Shown: piece after piece, positions 50,701 to 60,900 of the stretch
Position numbering within the stretch: the stretch's first letter is position 1
Layout of the letters: every line of letters starts with the position of its first letter
Assembly: GCA_030141605.1 (NCBI GenBank)
Contig: JAQGDQ010000357.1
Coordinates: forward strand, 178,686 to 242,685
From: Tubiluchus corallicola
Lineage: Eukaryota; Priapulida; Priapulimorpha; Priapulimorphida; Tubiluchidae
Length of the DNA: 64,000 bases
Reading direction: 5' to 3'
Notes under the pieces: model-generated
Database searches by the model: none
What the model saw: only the letters and a program-made list of their open reading frames with translations
Told to the model about the DNA's origin: nothing
Made by a program: the position numbers and the translations under genes

Positions 50701-51117
50701 CATTTCATTTGCATACTCAATCTGTGCTGCCTCCTAACATACGAAGCCGTAACAGCATCTGTCTTTCTAGCACAGCATACAAGGAGGAAAGACGGTTGGC
50801 TCGGCCACCATTTTTCCCCATTGTAAGTGTAAAATGTTAAAGTTGCAATGATCAAAGAGTGCTATTCGAGTGGAGCATGCCTTGAAAAAGGTTGCATGAG
50901 TCGACATGAGTAGAATTTGAACCCAGAAACTCTGGATTGGCAGTCAAGCACTATACCACCAGGTCATTATGTCTAACATATAAATAACAGTAAACTAGCT
51001 CTACAATATTTATCTTATCACAAAAAACACTAACAGTCATTACCGCAACTTGTTATAATTTCGTAGAATTGTGTTTGCATGGTTAGTGGCATGAAAACTG
51101 CGTCTTTCCACCGGCAT
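38786..51117 (-). CDS. IPP: IPP (KLHL27): BTB-BACK-kelch protein
   Basis: Ten coding exons on the minus strand: 51,117-51,044; 49,768-49,569; 48,366-48,238; 47,461-47,286; 45,544-45,371; 44,463-44,358; 43,374-43,116; 41,319-41,150; 40,031-39,811; 39,010-38,786. Every phase agrees, giving 577 residues (human IPP is about 584). A BTB domain starts near FCDVDITVGG (residue 30), with HRALLSACCSYFHAMF. It is followed by NVQELLAAADMLQLND and a BACK domain (GDAHACKELKDVAKSY, VFKAAMSWILHD). Six kelch blades run from about residue 282 to the end, with GG doublets in IGGYS, IGGES, GGWVG, IGGVN, VGGWN and IGGRT. IPP is the best match because of NVQEL, SNCIGI, GGYSRPENAKW, GNTIEVYDPD and the C-terminal GVAVL. 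The family acts as Cullin-3 substrate adaptors, and IPP is reported to bind actin. The donor after exon 5 (GAG|GTTTGT) is weak, but it is the only one that keeps the frame. Confidence 0.95.
41378..41840 (-). mobile_element. Tigger/pogo-like DNA transposon relic
   Basis: The left end cagtaagtcctcgcttaac (41,378-41,396), preceded by TA, is a typical pogo/Tigger terminus. Just inside, 'cttaacgatg' and 'catcgttaag' form a hairpin. On the minus strand around 41,700-41,650 the sequence reads KEVLAEKRKKSKQPTLNFL, resembling the C-terminal 'QPTL-F' tail of Tigger-type transposases. The second terminus was not found, so the right boundary is approximate. It lies in an IPP intron. Confidence 0.5.
42226..42677 (+). 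mobile_element. Non-autonomous pogo-like element, 452 bp, with TA flanks
   Basis: Perfect 27-bp terminal inverted repeats (42,226-42,252 and 42,651-42,677, beginning ccgtattttcccatg) are flanked by TA. Inverted copies of the inner terminal repeat (gtctcttatacatggg) recur at about 42,287-42,302 and 42,633-42,650. An in-frame remnant between about 42,299 and 42,580 encodes the acidic C-terminal end of a pogo/Tigger (POGK-like) transposase: VCSWVLKAWNGV, then SFKKCGISNAMDGTED, then a D/E-rich tail and stop. The catalytic domain is absent, so the copy cannot transpose itself. It sits in an IPP intron, transcribed antisense to it. Confidence 0.85.
44640..44865 (-). repeat. 5S-rRNA-derived SINE (copy 1)
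   Basis: On the minus strand, 'agttaagcaaaatcaagcct' then 'ggttgtaattggatggatga' matches the internal-promoter part of 5S rRNA (AAGC-rich A box, GCCTGGTTAGT, TGGATGGG-GAC C box). It is followed by SINE body sequence. It lies in an IPP intron. Confidence 0.6.
46700..46940. repeat. Dispersed repeat shared with 63,340-63,790
   Basis: The block 'gttactaaattatcgtataa' here matches the reverse complement of about 63,350-63,395. The block 'taatcagcatcat-caaaa' near 46,907-46,925 matches about 63,759-63,777 in direct orientation. One inverted and one direct match suggest pieces of the same inverted-repeat-ended element. Class not determined. Confidence 0.4.
48566..48954. mobile_element. hAT-like MITE, 389 bp, with 8-bp target-site duplication
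   Basis: The termini taggggcaagcat and its near-complement atgcttaccccta (one or two mismatches) are flanked by an exact 8-bp duplication ttgtttat at 48,558-48,565 and 48,955-48,962. The interior is rich in 'ttcgaat' words and has no transposase. The 8-bp duplication and TAGGGG end fit the hAT superfamily. It is inserted in an IPP intron. Confidence 0.85.
49140..49430 (-). repeat. 5S-rRNA-derived SINE (copy 2)
   Basis: Minus strand: 'agttaagcaatgccatgctt' then 'ggtcataaatggatggttga' and 'ccatcagaatta' follow the 5S rRNA order A box, GCCTGGTTAGT, TGGATGGGAGAC, GGGAATAC. The body downstream resembles that of the other copies. It lies in an IPP intron. Confidence 0.6.
49795..50275. repeat. Possible MITE with 'acaagtcga' ends
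   Basis: The left side carries 'cttatgtacaagtcgaat' (about 49,798-49,815). The right side carries the complements 'atcgacttgcacataag' (about 50,229-50,246) and 'gttgacttgtacacatg' (about 50,247-50,263). This is a terminal-inverted-repeat arrangement with a duplicated right subterminal motif. No exact target-site duplication was established. Confidence 0.45.
50886..50974 (-). repeat. tRNA-Gly-like pseudogene or tRNA-derived SINE
   Basis: On the minus strand, 'ggtggtatagtgcttgactg' is an A-box region and 'ctgggttcaaattc' a B-box region. The anticodon-loop-like 'ctgccaa' would carry GCC (Gly). Stem pairing is imperfect and the acceptor stem does not close, so it is not a functional tRNA. Confidence 0.45.
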
Positions 51118-51926
51118 GACGAGTAGGAGAATACTACCCACTATCTGACATCCATCTGTAGAACATGGTATGTGCTGGTATTAAAGGTTATAACTTTGCT
51201 TTAGAGGAAGTCATAGTAAAATGAAGTTTAAACCTAGAAAATATTTAAACACAAATTGCCAAATTTCAGTGTATGCAAGTACAATAGCTTGCAATTCTAG
51301 CACATAAAATAATCTCTATTATGTATGCTGAGACTGTTGACCGTACAGTAGCGTTACTTTGTCCGTGCCTACTGTACCAACAGAGTATATATATTCTTAC
51401 TTAGGCTTACATATATCCAAAGTCCCAAATTATACAGTAACATCAGATATAATGGATTATGAAAGCTGATTATACCGAACTCGTACTACACAACATTTAT
51501 ATAAAGTGAAATATGTAATTAGATAAATCATAATCAAAAATATAACAAAATGACCATGAACCATTCATGAAAAACCTACTGTACACAGAGCGTGAAATGT
51601 GTGCATGTGGCGATCTCCCACGGCAGATTTGGTAATTAACTTTCCACAACATTGCTTCAAGCGTTTGGTATGAAACTTGCTGTACGCGGCACGACTGGTT
51701 TAAGTGTCAAATCGATTGGGGGTGACTTTTAAGGTATTATTTAGTCCGTAACGTAATGCAACCATAACGTAGGCGATATAGCAGTATATTTTACTTAGTA
51801 GTCTTCTTTGTATAATTTTATTCGTGGTATGTCAAATAAGTGTTCTTGGTAGAGATCGTTCAGTGTTAATTACGTTGCAGGTAGTGACCATTGTAGGACT
51901 ACCGAGAAATCCACCCCAGCTTCAAA
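51118..51926. promoter_or_regulatory. Divergent promoter region of IPP and dehydrogenase genes
   Basis: About 0.8 kb separates the two head-to-head start codons. It contains no coding sequence and is GC-richer with a few CpG steps toward its right half (about 51,600-51,780). A shared bidirectional promoter is the simplest reading. No specific elements are claimed. Confidence 0.4.
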
Positions 51927-54900
51927 ATGAATTGGTCTTTTGGATCGCGCTGCCTGTGCCTGAGTGGAGTTGTGAGTTGCAGGAGTTTTCCGTCCAGAAT
52001 TTCTGTGATTTTCTCTCAAAAAAGAAGCATGGCTGAAGCCACTAATAACTTGGTACCACAAGGAGAAGCCAAGGAATTCATGGTGAGATGTATGACAGCT
52101 GTAGGAACAAACAAGAGTCACGCACAGCAGCTGGCTGATGTTCTGGTGGCTAGTGACTACAGGGGGCATTTTAGTCATGGTCTCAATAGGCTAGGTAAAA
52201 GTGTTCTAAATTGCAATGTTTTATTTATCTGTAGACAGTCTGCTTAATTTTTACTGTTTAATGGTGTTTTGTTCATGTATTGCAAATTAATAGAAATCAC
52301 TCACTGAATTATGGTTCTGTTATCCAGATAGCACAACTACACTGCCGGACAAATAATTATATAATAATAATTAAATAATTATATTTAAGGGTGGAGAAAT
52401 TGCTGACCAATTTAGTGGTGTGCACTTGCGACTTCAGTTAAGCAGTGCTTTGTTTGATTGGTAAATGGATGGGTGACTGGCTGGAAATCTGCCATTTGGT
52501 AATCATAGCGCCTCTGGTTATTTACCTCACTGAGAGGAGATGTGCACACGCACACATGCACATTTACACATATGCTTACAAGTGGCAAAGGCACCTCTGG
52601 TGGTTCTCTGCCACATGCTTGATAATGAGAAAATGCCACTCGTGCTACAATCTCTTATATTAAGGAGGGTCTGTCATTGGGTGTTGAATCCCAGTTTGCT
52701 AAATGCTAAGTTATTTGAATAAACTTCTAAGAGCCTCTTGTGGTCATTCTTAACTATGTTCACCGATATAGTTTTCTCTGGAAAACTTGGGTAAAATTAA
52801 AAACTTATAAAAAGTAATCGCTGCACAACATTTCTGATATATTATTTTTCTATTATTTCTGCAGACATGTACATTCACGACATCAAAAGTGGCATTTGTA
52901 AGAGAGATGGGGCACCTATCATCAAGAATGAGACTGCAGCAACAGCTTACGTGGAAGGCAACAACCTGTTGGGTCCGGTAGTCGGAAACTTTTGTATGGA
53001 TCTTGCAATAAAGAAAGCAAAGGAGGCCGGTGTGGGCTGGGTGGTTAGTAAAGGTAATTAATACGACTGAACAAATTCAGGCCCAAGCCTGCGAGTACAT
53101 TTTAAGAACTAGTTTTCTGTCCTACATTTCAAATTTGTAGCTTTAAAAGCTTACACGATAATTTCACTTTTCACATATTATCAACTTCGGCCAATGGTTT
53201 GTATCTTGCAGAAGTCTGTATTTTGAATACATGTATATCATTGATTGTTTTATTCTTTTATTATCATTCTTGGATGACTAAGAAATTTTTTATATGTCTC
53301 CACTGTACTGTTTATATAGGATCCAATCATTTTAGTATTGCCGGATGGTACAGTATGAGAGCTTGTGAGGAAGGCCTTTTGGTAAGTTTCCCTGGCAATT
53401 ATATTAATCATTTCTAGCATAGGTTGACTAGTTGTACAGGTCACTAGTCATTTATAGCACTGGTCAACCGGATATGAAATTTGCTGGTCATAAATAGGTA
53501 AAAACAATTTCACTTTAACACAGGTTTTTTTTGCCCTGGGTATACACGTTGGCTTACTATTCAGAATACCATGTAGAGTAGAAATTATACTGACAGCAGT
53601 TATTGTACCCTTTATGTACACACATTGTGAGTTGCATTTCCTTGTTTTTGAATTAGATCAACAAATTTCTGCAATTGCATATTATTTCTTGATTATTTGA
53701 GTTACGAATTGCGTTTCTACAGTTTTTAAATATTTGTCAGTCATAAGTTGGGTAAAACTGTTATTGTCAATTTTCGTTATAGAGAAATTGTTTTGTCTTA
53801 TATAGTTTGAGGATGAATTTTGTGACATTCTTGAAAGCATTGCAGCAAACTGGTACCCTATTACGTTAAAATAGTGATTAAATAATAAGCTAATTCATAA
53901 TTTCTTGTGCAACGGGTATTGTAATTGCCGGAGAACTCTAATCATGCTTGTTTTTTCAATATTTTTAGGGAATGGCATTTACAAATACGTCGCCATTAGT
54001 TGTGCCTACAAGAGCAAGGAAGGTGAACTTACTTATTTTTCTTTAGTTATTGAATTGAATTACCCTATGAGGAGACCAAAGTGAAGTCCATAAAAAGTTT
54101 CATTTAATTTATTTTAGTTTGTTTATTATCTTGTCTGTTGTCTCATGGGCTGACTGTTTCACTCATCCGTCCTTACATTCACTCGTTTGTTTATTTTAAT
54201 TTTCTTAGTTTATTTGTTCATGACTACTGTTATTATGTCTCCATGAATAATTTTGAAAGCATCATCGGTTAAAATTTAATAGCTTTTGCAATGAAATTGT
54301 CCTTTAAGTATTTGAAGGGCAAAGTATTTACATTGCTAGCCTGATTTGCTGATTTCTTTTATTGTATAACTCATGCAAGTCTAGGCTCTTTATCTTAAAA
54401 TCTTATTTTAAGTACATTATTGCTGTGTAGTGGTTCCCAGGTGCCACGTTTCTTGTTTGTTGGATTTCAAATGGCCTGGCCAAATAACAACATGTAATTA
54501 TTGTAAACCTGTTATAGAAACTCGGCTGTTTAACTTTCCTATTATGTGTTTCATGCTTGACAAAACGAATAAGTCTCACTAGTTACATTAAATCTTGGTA
54601 AAGAAAGTTGATATAGAGGAAAATTTATATATGTGCTTTTGATCTTGAATGGCCTCAGAACCTATGCATCTGCCTTGTAGTTATAGCTACAGATTATGTT
54701 ACATTACAGAGAAGATGGCTGTTGGATATTGTTAAATATTCTGAATAAAACACACTCAGATTTTACTCATGCTGTATGCTTCGGTGAATGAAAATTTCAA
54801 ATAAAGTCTTAAAGGGGAAGAAAACGGAATTTTAAAGTGCATTAGAAAACTTCCCACACAAAGCTATATTACCTAACATTACGCTTACCTGTTTGAAAGA

Positions 54901-57900
54901 CTTGGTATATAATAAGACTTTTCGTATTATGTAAGGCGAAAAGAAAATGGTTAACAATTTAAAATTTTTGTGCCAAACCGTCATTAACTCACTTTCCTGG
55001 TGTTCACCACTCAGTCACCATCACGGTATTGATGTTATTAACAGTATAAAGTAATTTAATCCTTTTCTTAGTTAGCGAAGAGTTGTCTTTTTTGCAACTG
55101 GTGCTGCTCTGTGCTTTTCTTACTATATTACATTAACGTATTTATTTACATCAGCCAGGTGAAGTTACAGTGATACATCTCCACACACTGTTTCTGCATG
55201 TATGGGAGCAGAATAAATTTTAGCGAGTTTTAGGGACAAATCCATTACTTAGTACCATTTGCTGAGTATGAGTTGCCTTGTTTTCATGTTTTTTTTTTGT
55301 TTGAATATTTAGCCAATTTTAGGGACAAATCCATTAACGTTAGCTGCTCCTGGAAAAGATGGCGATGATTTCGTCTTAGACATGGCTACTTCAACATGTG
55401 CAGTGGGGAAGGTAATTATTCTGATAATGTTTTTCTTTGCAGTTATTGAGATCTTTTGTGCTTGTTTCAGCAGTTGTTGGTTTAACTACATTTTTCATAT
55501 TCAAGATTTAGCTTGTGTGGCTCGTGATTGTTGCCCAGCCATGGTACCGACTTCTACTGTGCACTGTTTATAAAACACACTCCCAAAAAGTGAAATTTTT
55601 TTAAACTTTTCTTGGTACCATGTTCTCTTAATTATTTATAATTTGATTTCAAGACTATCAGTTAATGATGGAATTATTAAATTTCTGAAATCGAGTTTAA
55701 TTGGAAGAAAGGAAATATTTACGAAAAAGTAGTGACTAAGCTAGGATTTGAACTGGCGACCCCAAAAATTCCAGAACAAGCTGGAGTGCTCCTTAAAGAT
55801 ACTGAACTAAGAAGTGTGGCTTAACTGACTTGGAAATATCTAGCTTGGATAAAGAGAGTGTTTTCCCTAGATTCATAATATGTGTGCTTGCTTAGCAAAA
55901 TCGTCCATAAGTTGGCAATTAAGCTTTTCTAGTTATTCACATACCCTGAATCTCCATTTCATAAGGGTCATTTTGATACCCAAGCTCATCGCTCTATATT
56001 ATTTCTGAGCTGAGATAATCTACATTGAAGTCGAGGTGCACGCTACATACTGAAAAACATAACCGTGAGAAAATCGCTGTTAAAGTTAGCTATTGTTTTT
56101 TATCATGTTTCTACAAAACGCTTAGCAACCTCACAAATGATGATTGCTTTCGTACTTTGCAAGAACACATTAATGTTATGTTTATATCCAGTAGGTGGCT
56201 CTTCCTGATGAAGGTCTTGGCTTGGCAAAAATGATTGCTTCCATGAGCTACTACCAGAGTTTGAAATAATTGTAGTACTAGTTTCTAAACAGAAAAGTGA
56301 GTATGGGGTTGTAAAATTGGATTTTTAATATTCTTTAAAAATTTTCTTGATCATTTAATGCTAGAACATTAAAGTTCAATATATCTTAGCATTTGTTTTT
56401 ATAAAAAACAAAAAAAATTACATTTGACCAAATTTTTGGTGCATTCTACTTTGAAGCATCATAACGTAGTTTTAGCTGTGCCGACTTATGGACAATTGTG
56501 GTTTGCAAGCACACATTAGCAAATCTTCTGTCTTCATTATCCTTCCAAGTACTAACCCCAGGTAGCAGCGCTTAACTTTAGAATACTGCAGTGACTGACC
56601 TTTAGTGTACATTGTGATACTGATTAATCATTCTAACAAAACTTCGAAGTTGATAACAAGGAAAAGATATGTTCCGTAGTATTGATTGTTGAGAAAATAT
56701 TCATTATAGTAAATTTTATTGTTTCTGCAGATAGAAATTCAACACAGGAAAGGTATGGACATACCTAGTGGTTGGGGAGTTGATGCACAAGGAAAGGTAT
56801 GTGTACTTGATTGCCAGCTTAACATATTCATGTGTGGAAAAATTTAGTTTGTAAAATGGTGGATGATGTATATGCAGCACAAATATAATACAACAGAATA
56901 TATCTGTAAATTCAATTGTTAATATAAAGTATAATCATTTTAATAGTTTCTTCTGTGCACTTGAAATCTTGAATGTTTGGTAAGTGGCCAAGACTGCCAA
57001 GAATTCTGTACATCGTGAAATGCACCGCAGGAGTTCTGCCAGTCGAAAATAATAGATAATTTTACAAGATCAGAAGTTTCTGCAGGGCTTTACAGTTTAT
57101 TCAGTGAACAAAACAGAGTCAACACTTTTGCAAATTTCAAAATTTTAAATGTAGCACAAATTCAATGTCCTTGCGAAGTCAGTACATTTTTTATATTAAC
57201 ATATTTTGCTTTGTTCAATCATACCTTTGGTATACAGTTATACACAACTGTGATCAATGATTCATTAATGCTAAAGAAATGCATGTTACAAAGTATAATT
57301 CTTGACAATTATGTGTTAGTAATGAATTAAATATTGATGTTAAATTAGTAATACTACATACAGGGAATTGATGAAAAACAATGAGTAGATTTTATAAGGT
57401 CTCGGATAGTTTAAAACAATGTATTATTTTGCTTGTAGTTTAGTTGAGAGGATTCGAAAGGACCTGTCGAAACTACTCAAGTTATTTATGTTAAACAGGA
57501 AAACATCTCGTTAATATAAAAGTTAGTTGTTCCTCAAGTTAGTTATTCTACTAACTGTGAATACGTAACTATATTCACCAGATATGGGATCACTTATACT
57601 GTAGTACAAAAGGAATCACTAGCTAGCTAACTTGGAAATATGTAAAAAAACATAGTTACTGAGTTTAAACTTAGATCTGCTTCTTTTTGAGTAAAGGTTA
57701 CTGTTCTAATTATTTTGCCACAGTTAAGCATTTGAAGCTAGAAAAGATTGTCTTTACAAATATTTAAACTTTTACACAGTGCAAAGAATTATAAGTTCTA
57801 TAAACATTCTAGGCTAAATAAATTTGTAGTGCTCACTTATCACCCAGGAGGTTGCAGTTCAACTCCCGACCTAGTCATAAGAAAGACTTAAAAAATAATA

Positions 57901-60900
57901 CAGTTGGTTATTCAACCTACAATCACTCGAACTTATCAAAGTAACTTGTGGGTAATAATAATTGGGACCAGCTTGCAAATAAGTATTGAGTGACTTATTG
58001 TGTTATCCCTGTATTACGTCTTAAAGGAACTTTATTACTATCTTTAAGTGCTCATAAACTTCAGTTTTGCATATGACAAGACACTAGTTGTTTTACAAAA
58101 CTCATACTCAATTTAGTCGTATGTTTCTGGTCTCTTTCTGCAAAATGGACAACATTTGTACACCTTTCTTGCCGCAATCTGGAATTCTTCGAGCTTAATC
58201 GAATAAACCATAGCATTTATGGTGGAGTGACATATAGCTGGTAGGAGTGCCCACTCATACAGAGATGGTGTTAGGTGAGAGTCTTCACCGTGTACCAGGA
58301 GGGCGATATGCACCACAAAAACAGGCGTCCAGCATATCCCACTGAGACCGATCGTAATGAGCAGCGTCTTTACCAGTCGCAGTTTTTGATGCGGTGCCTC
58401 ATCTACAGCGGCTGAAACATTTTCCTCATTCATAGCACGGATGTGGTTCAGTGTCACTTTGGCAATTCTCATATAGCAGAAGAATGTTGTTAGTCCAAGG
58501 ATAGGAATACAAAGACAGTAGACGATAGACCACATGTAGAACGCCTTTCCGTGGATGCACTTGCAATATCTGCAAGTTTCGCCATCTTGGATGTAAAACG
58601 TGATTCCAAGACTCAAGTGAATAAGTATCACAGCCCATAAGAAGAAAACTAGGATGCAAAAGTTACGACGGGAAAAGAAGTTTTCTGCACTAAAGGGATA
58701 AAGAATTTTTATATACCGTTCAATGATGACTGACGCCTGATAGTATCCCGATGCAACAATGGAAACAAATATGCTGTTTTCTTTGATGGCACACCACACC
58801 AGGTTGCATGCCATTGGCCAATTCCCAAAGTAAAAAAAGGCACTGAGTATTGCTGCATAACCGACACGTTGATCAGCAAATGCCAAGTGTGCCAGTAAAT
58901 AGTACGGAATCGAACGCATCGATGGTGACTTGTAGATGACATACATGACAATGTTGTTGCTGATGACGGCACTGTATCCAGCAACTAATAGCAGGACATT
59001 CAAAACTGAGTCGCTTAACGTCTGCTCGATGATGCATACGTCTTCTTCTGCTGTGGTTGTAGTCAACGAAGAGTTTACTAAGAACATATTTTTTGAAAGT
59101 TTACTTCCCCAATCAGTAATTTGTTAGAATGGTTGAAAACAAATTACTGAATCATGGTATTCCCATAAATACACTTGACAGAAATGTTGCTTCCATTAGT
59201 GAGTTTGTGAAACTGAGACAATTTCGTCCCCTGCGTCACATCAATTTAAAACCACATTAGGTAATTACATCAGTAATTATTTTCAGTATGACAGTGACAT
59301 GTTTATGCTGCACTCATTGTTACATGTTTTCGTGTATGCGTTTTTGTATGGCACATGACAAACTCTACAAACTGTTTTTTACTCAAAATGTGACATTTTA
59401 TTTTATATGTGACAATGAAAGGTGACTTTCATTTTAGGCAGATTATTGCTTTTAATATGAAAAGTGTTTTCTCTGTATGTAAACAGTGAAATTGCTCGTT
59501 GGACGTAATGGTACCATAAATCTGTGTGCGTGGTGTGAAGCCAATACATTATGAATACATTTCATTGTAATTATGTCACACCACTGTTCATGTTTGTTCA
59601 AAATTACTAATGCATTTTAATGCATCACATTAACACAGTACATCTAGCAGTAGCAGTAGCAGTAGTAGCGGTTTGTTCATATACTACCAGAACAAAATTA
59701 CATGGATCTTTAACATTAGTAATGTATTAAGATGACCCACAAAATCAACTTAGAAAAAATAATTGATGTATTTCCACTTGCGGTCCCAATGTAATAGTAA
59801 TGTTTTCCTGGTAAATAACCTATTTTATACAAGTTACATAGAAAATAAAATCAGTACAATATAGTATTTAATTGAAGCTTAAAGTGTACACAAAGCAGCA
59901 GAACAAATATGGCCCACTTTAGGTGTGTATATATCCAAATGCAGCTAAGGTACTTCTGCTGGATCAGTGGCTCACTTTAAAGGACTAGCCTTTACAATGA
60001 GCCAGGGTCTGATTATGTTACAAACTTTGCACTGGGTAGATGTGCCATTCAATGCTGGATTCCGTCTTGCAGTAAGTGTACAAGTAATTAAGTAAGTTCA
60101 TTAGAACATTACAGGTAAAAAACTGAATTACTGCATTTATGCAAAAATTTAAAAACCTAGCTAAATTTTCCAAAGCTTTTCACCTGATTTTTTGTAACCT
60201 TTGCCATTCAATAATCAAATTAAATATTCTAAAGGTGATGTATAATATCTGTCAGCACTACATTTTTTTAAATATACTTTCATTATTTCTGGTTGATCTT
60301 AGACCTGGTTGTTCTCTCGTTGCTGGAATTAAAGAATATAAAAAGCAAGCCAAAAGTATAAATCTGTTTTCATGTGTGTTTTGAAAATGAATTATTGGGT
60401 GGGAAGTAGTGAACAGTTTTATGTTTGGTGCTACACAAAATGTGAGGGAGGCATAAGTGTACCATTTTTTACCCCCGCTTTAAGACTAGCTATTGATCAG
60501 AATAGCCATACTAATAACCTAAAGCAAACTCAGACAAACAATAAATTTGGTAATAATTCAATAAGCAAGCAAGAAATTTATGTATGGAACTCCCCCATCT
60601 ATTGTCAAACAATCAGAATTGAATCACTAACTGTTTTTAAAAAGAAACTGAAACAACACTAACTAAGCCAACTAAGAAGATTCCAAAAGCCTACTTACGT
60701 AAATGACAATAACTTCTTTAATTTAAACTTTGTACACCCATGTCCCCAATAAGTAAAAGAGAAATTTCTTTAATTATAAATTCGCAACTCATAATTCATA
60801 AATGCTAATGTGTACAAATAATTTTTATTAGGTATGTATATACTAATGTAATGTGTAGATTGTAATAATTGATGAAAATTTTGCTTTACATTTATTATGT

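Noticed and set aside
58936-59127. Plus-strand ORF across the GPCR N terminus
   Set aside because: Antisense shadow of the receptor coding sequence.
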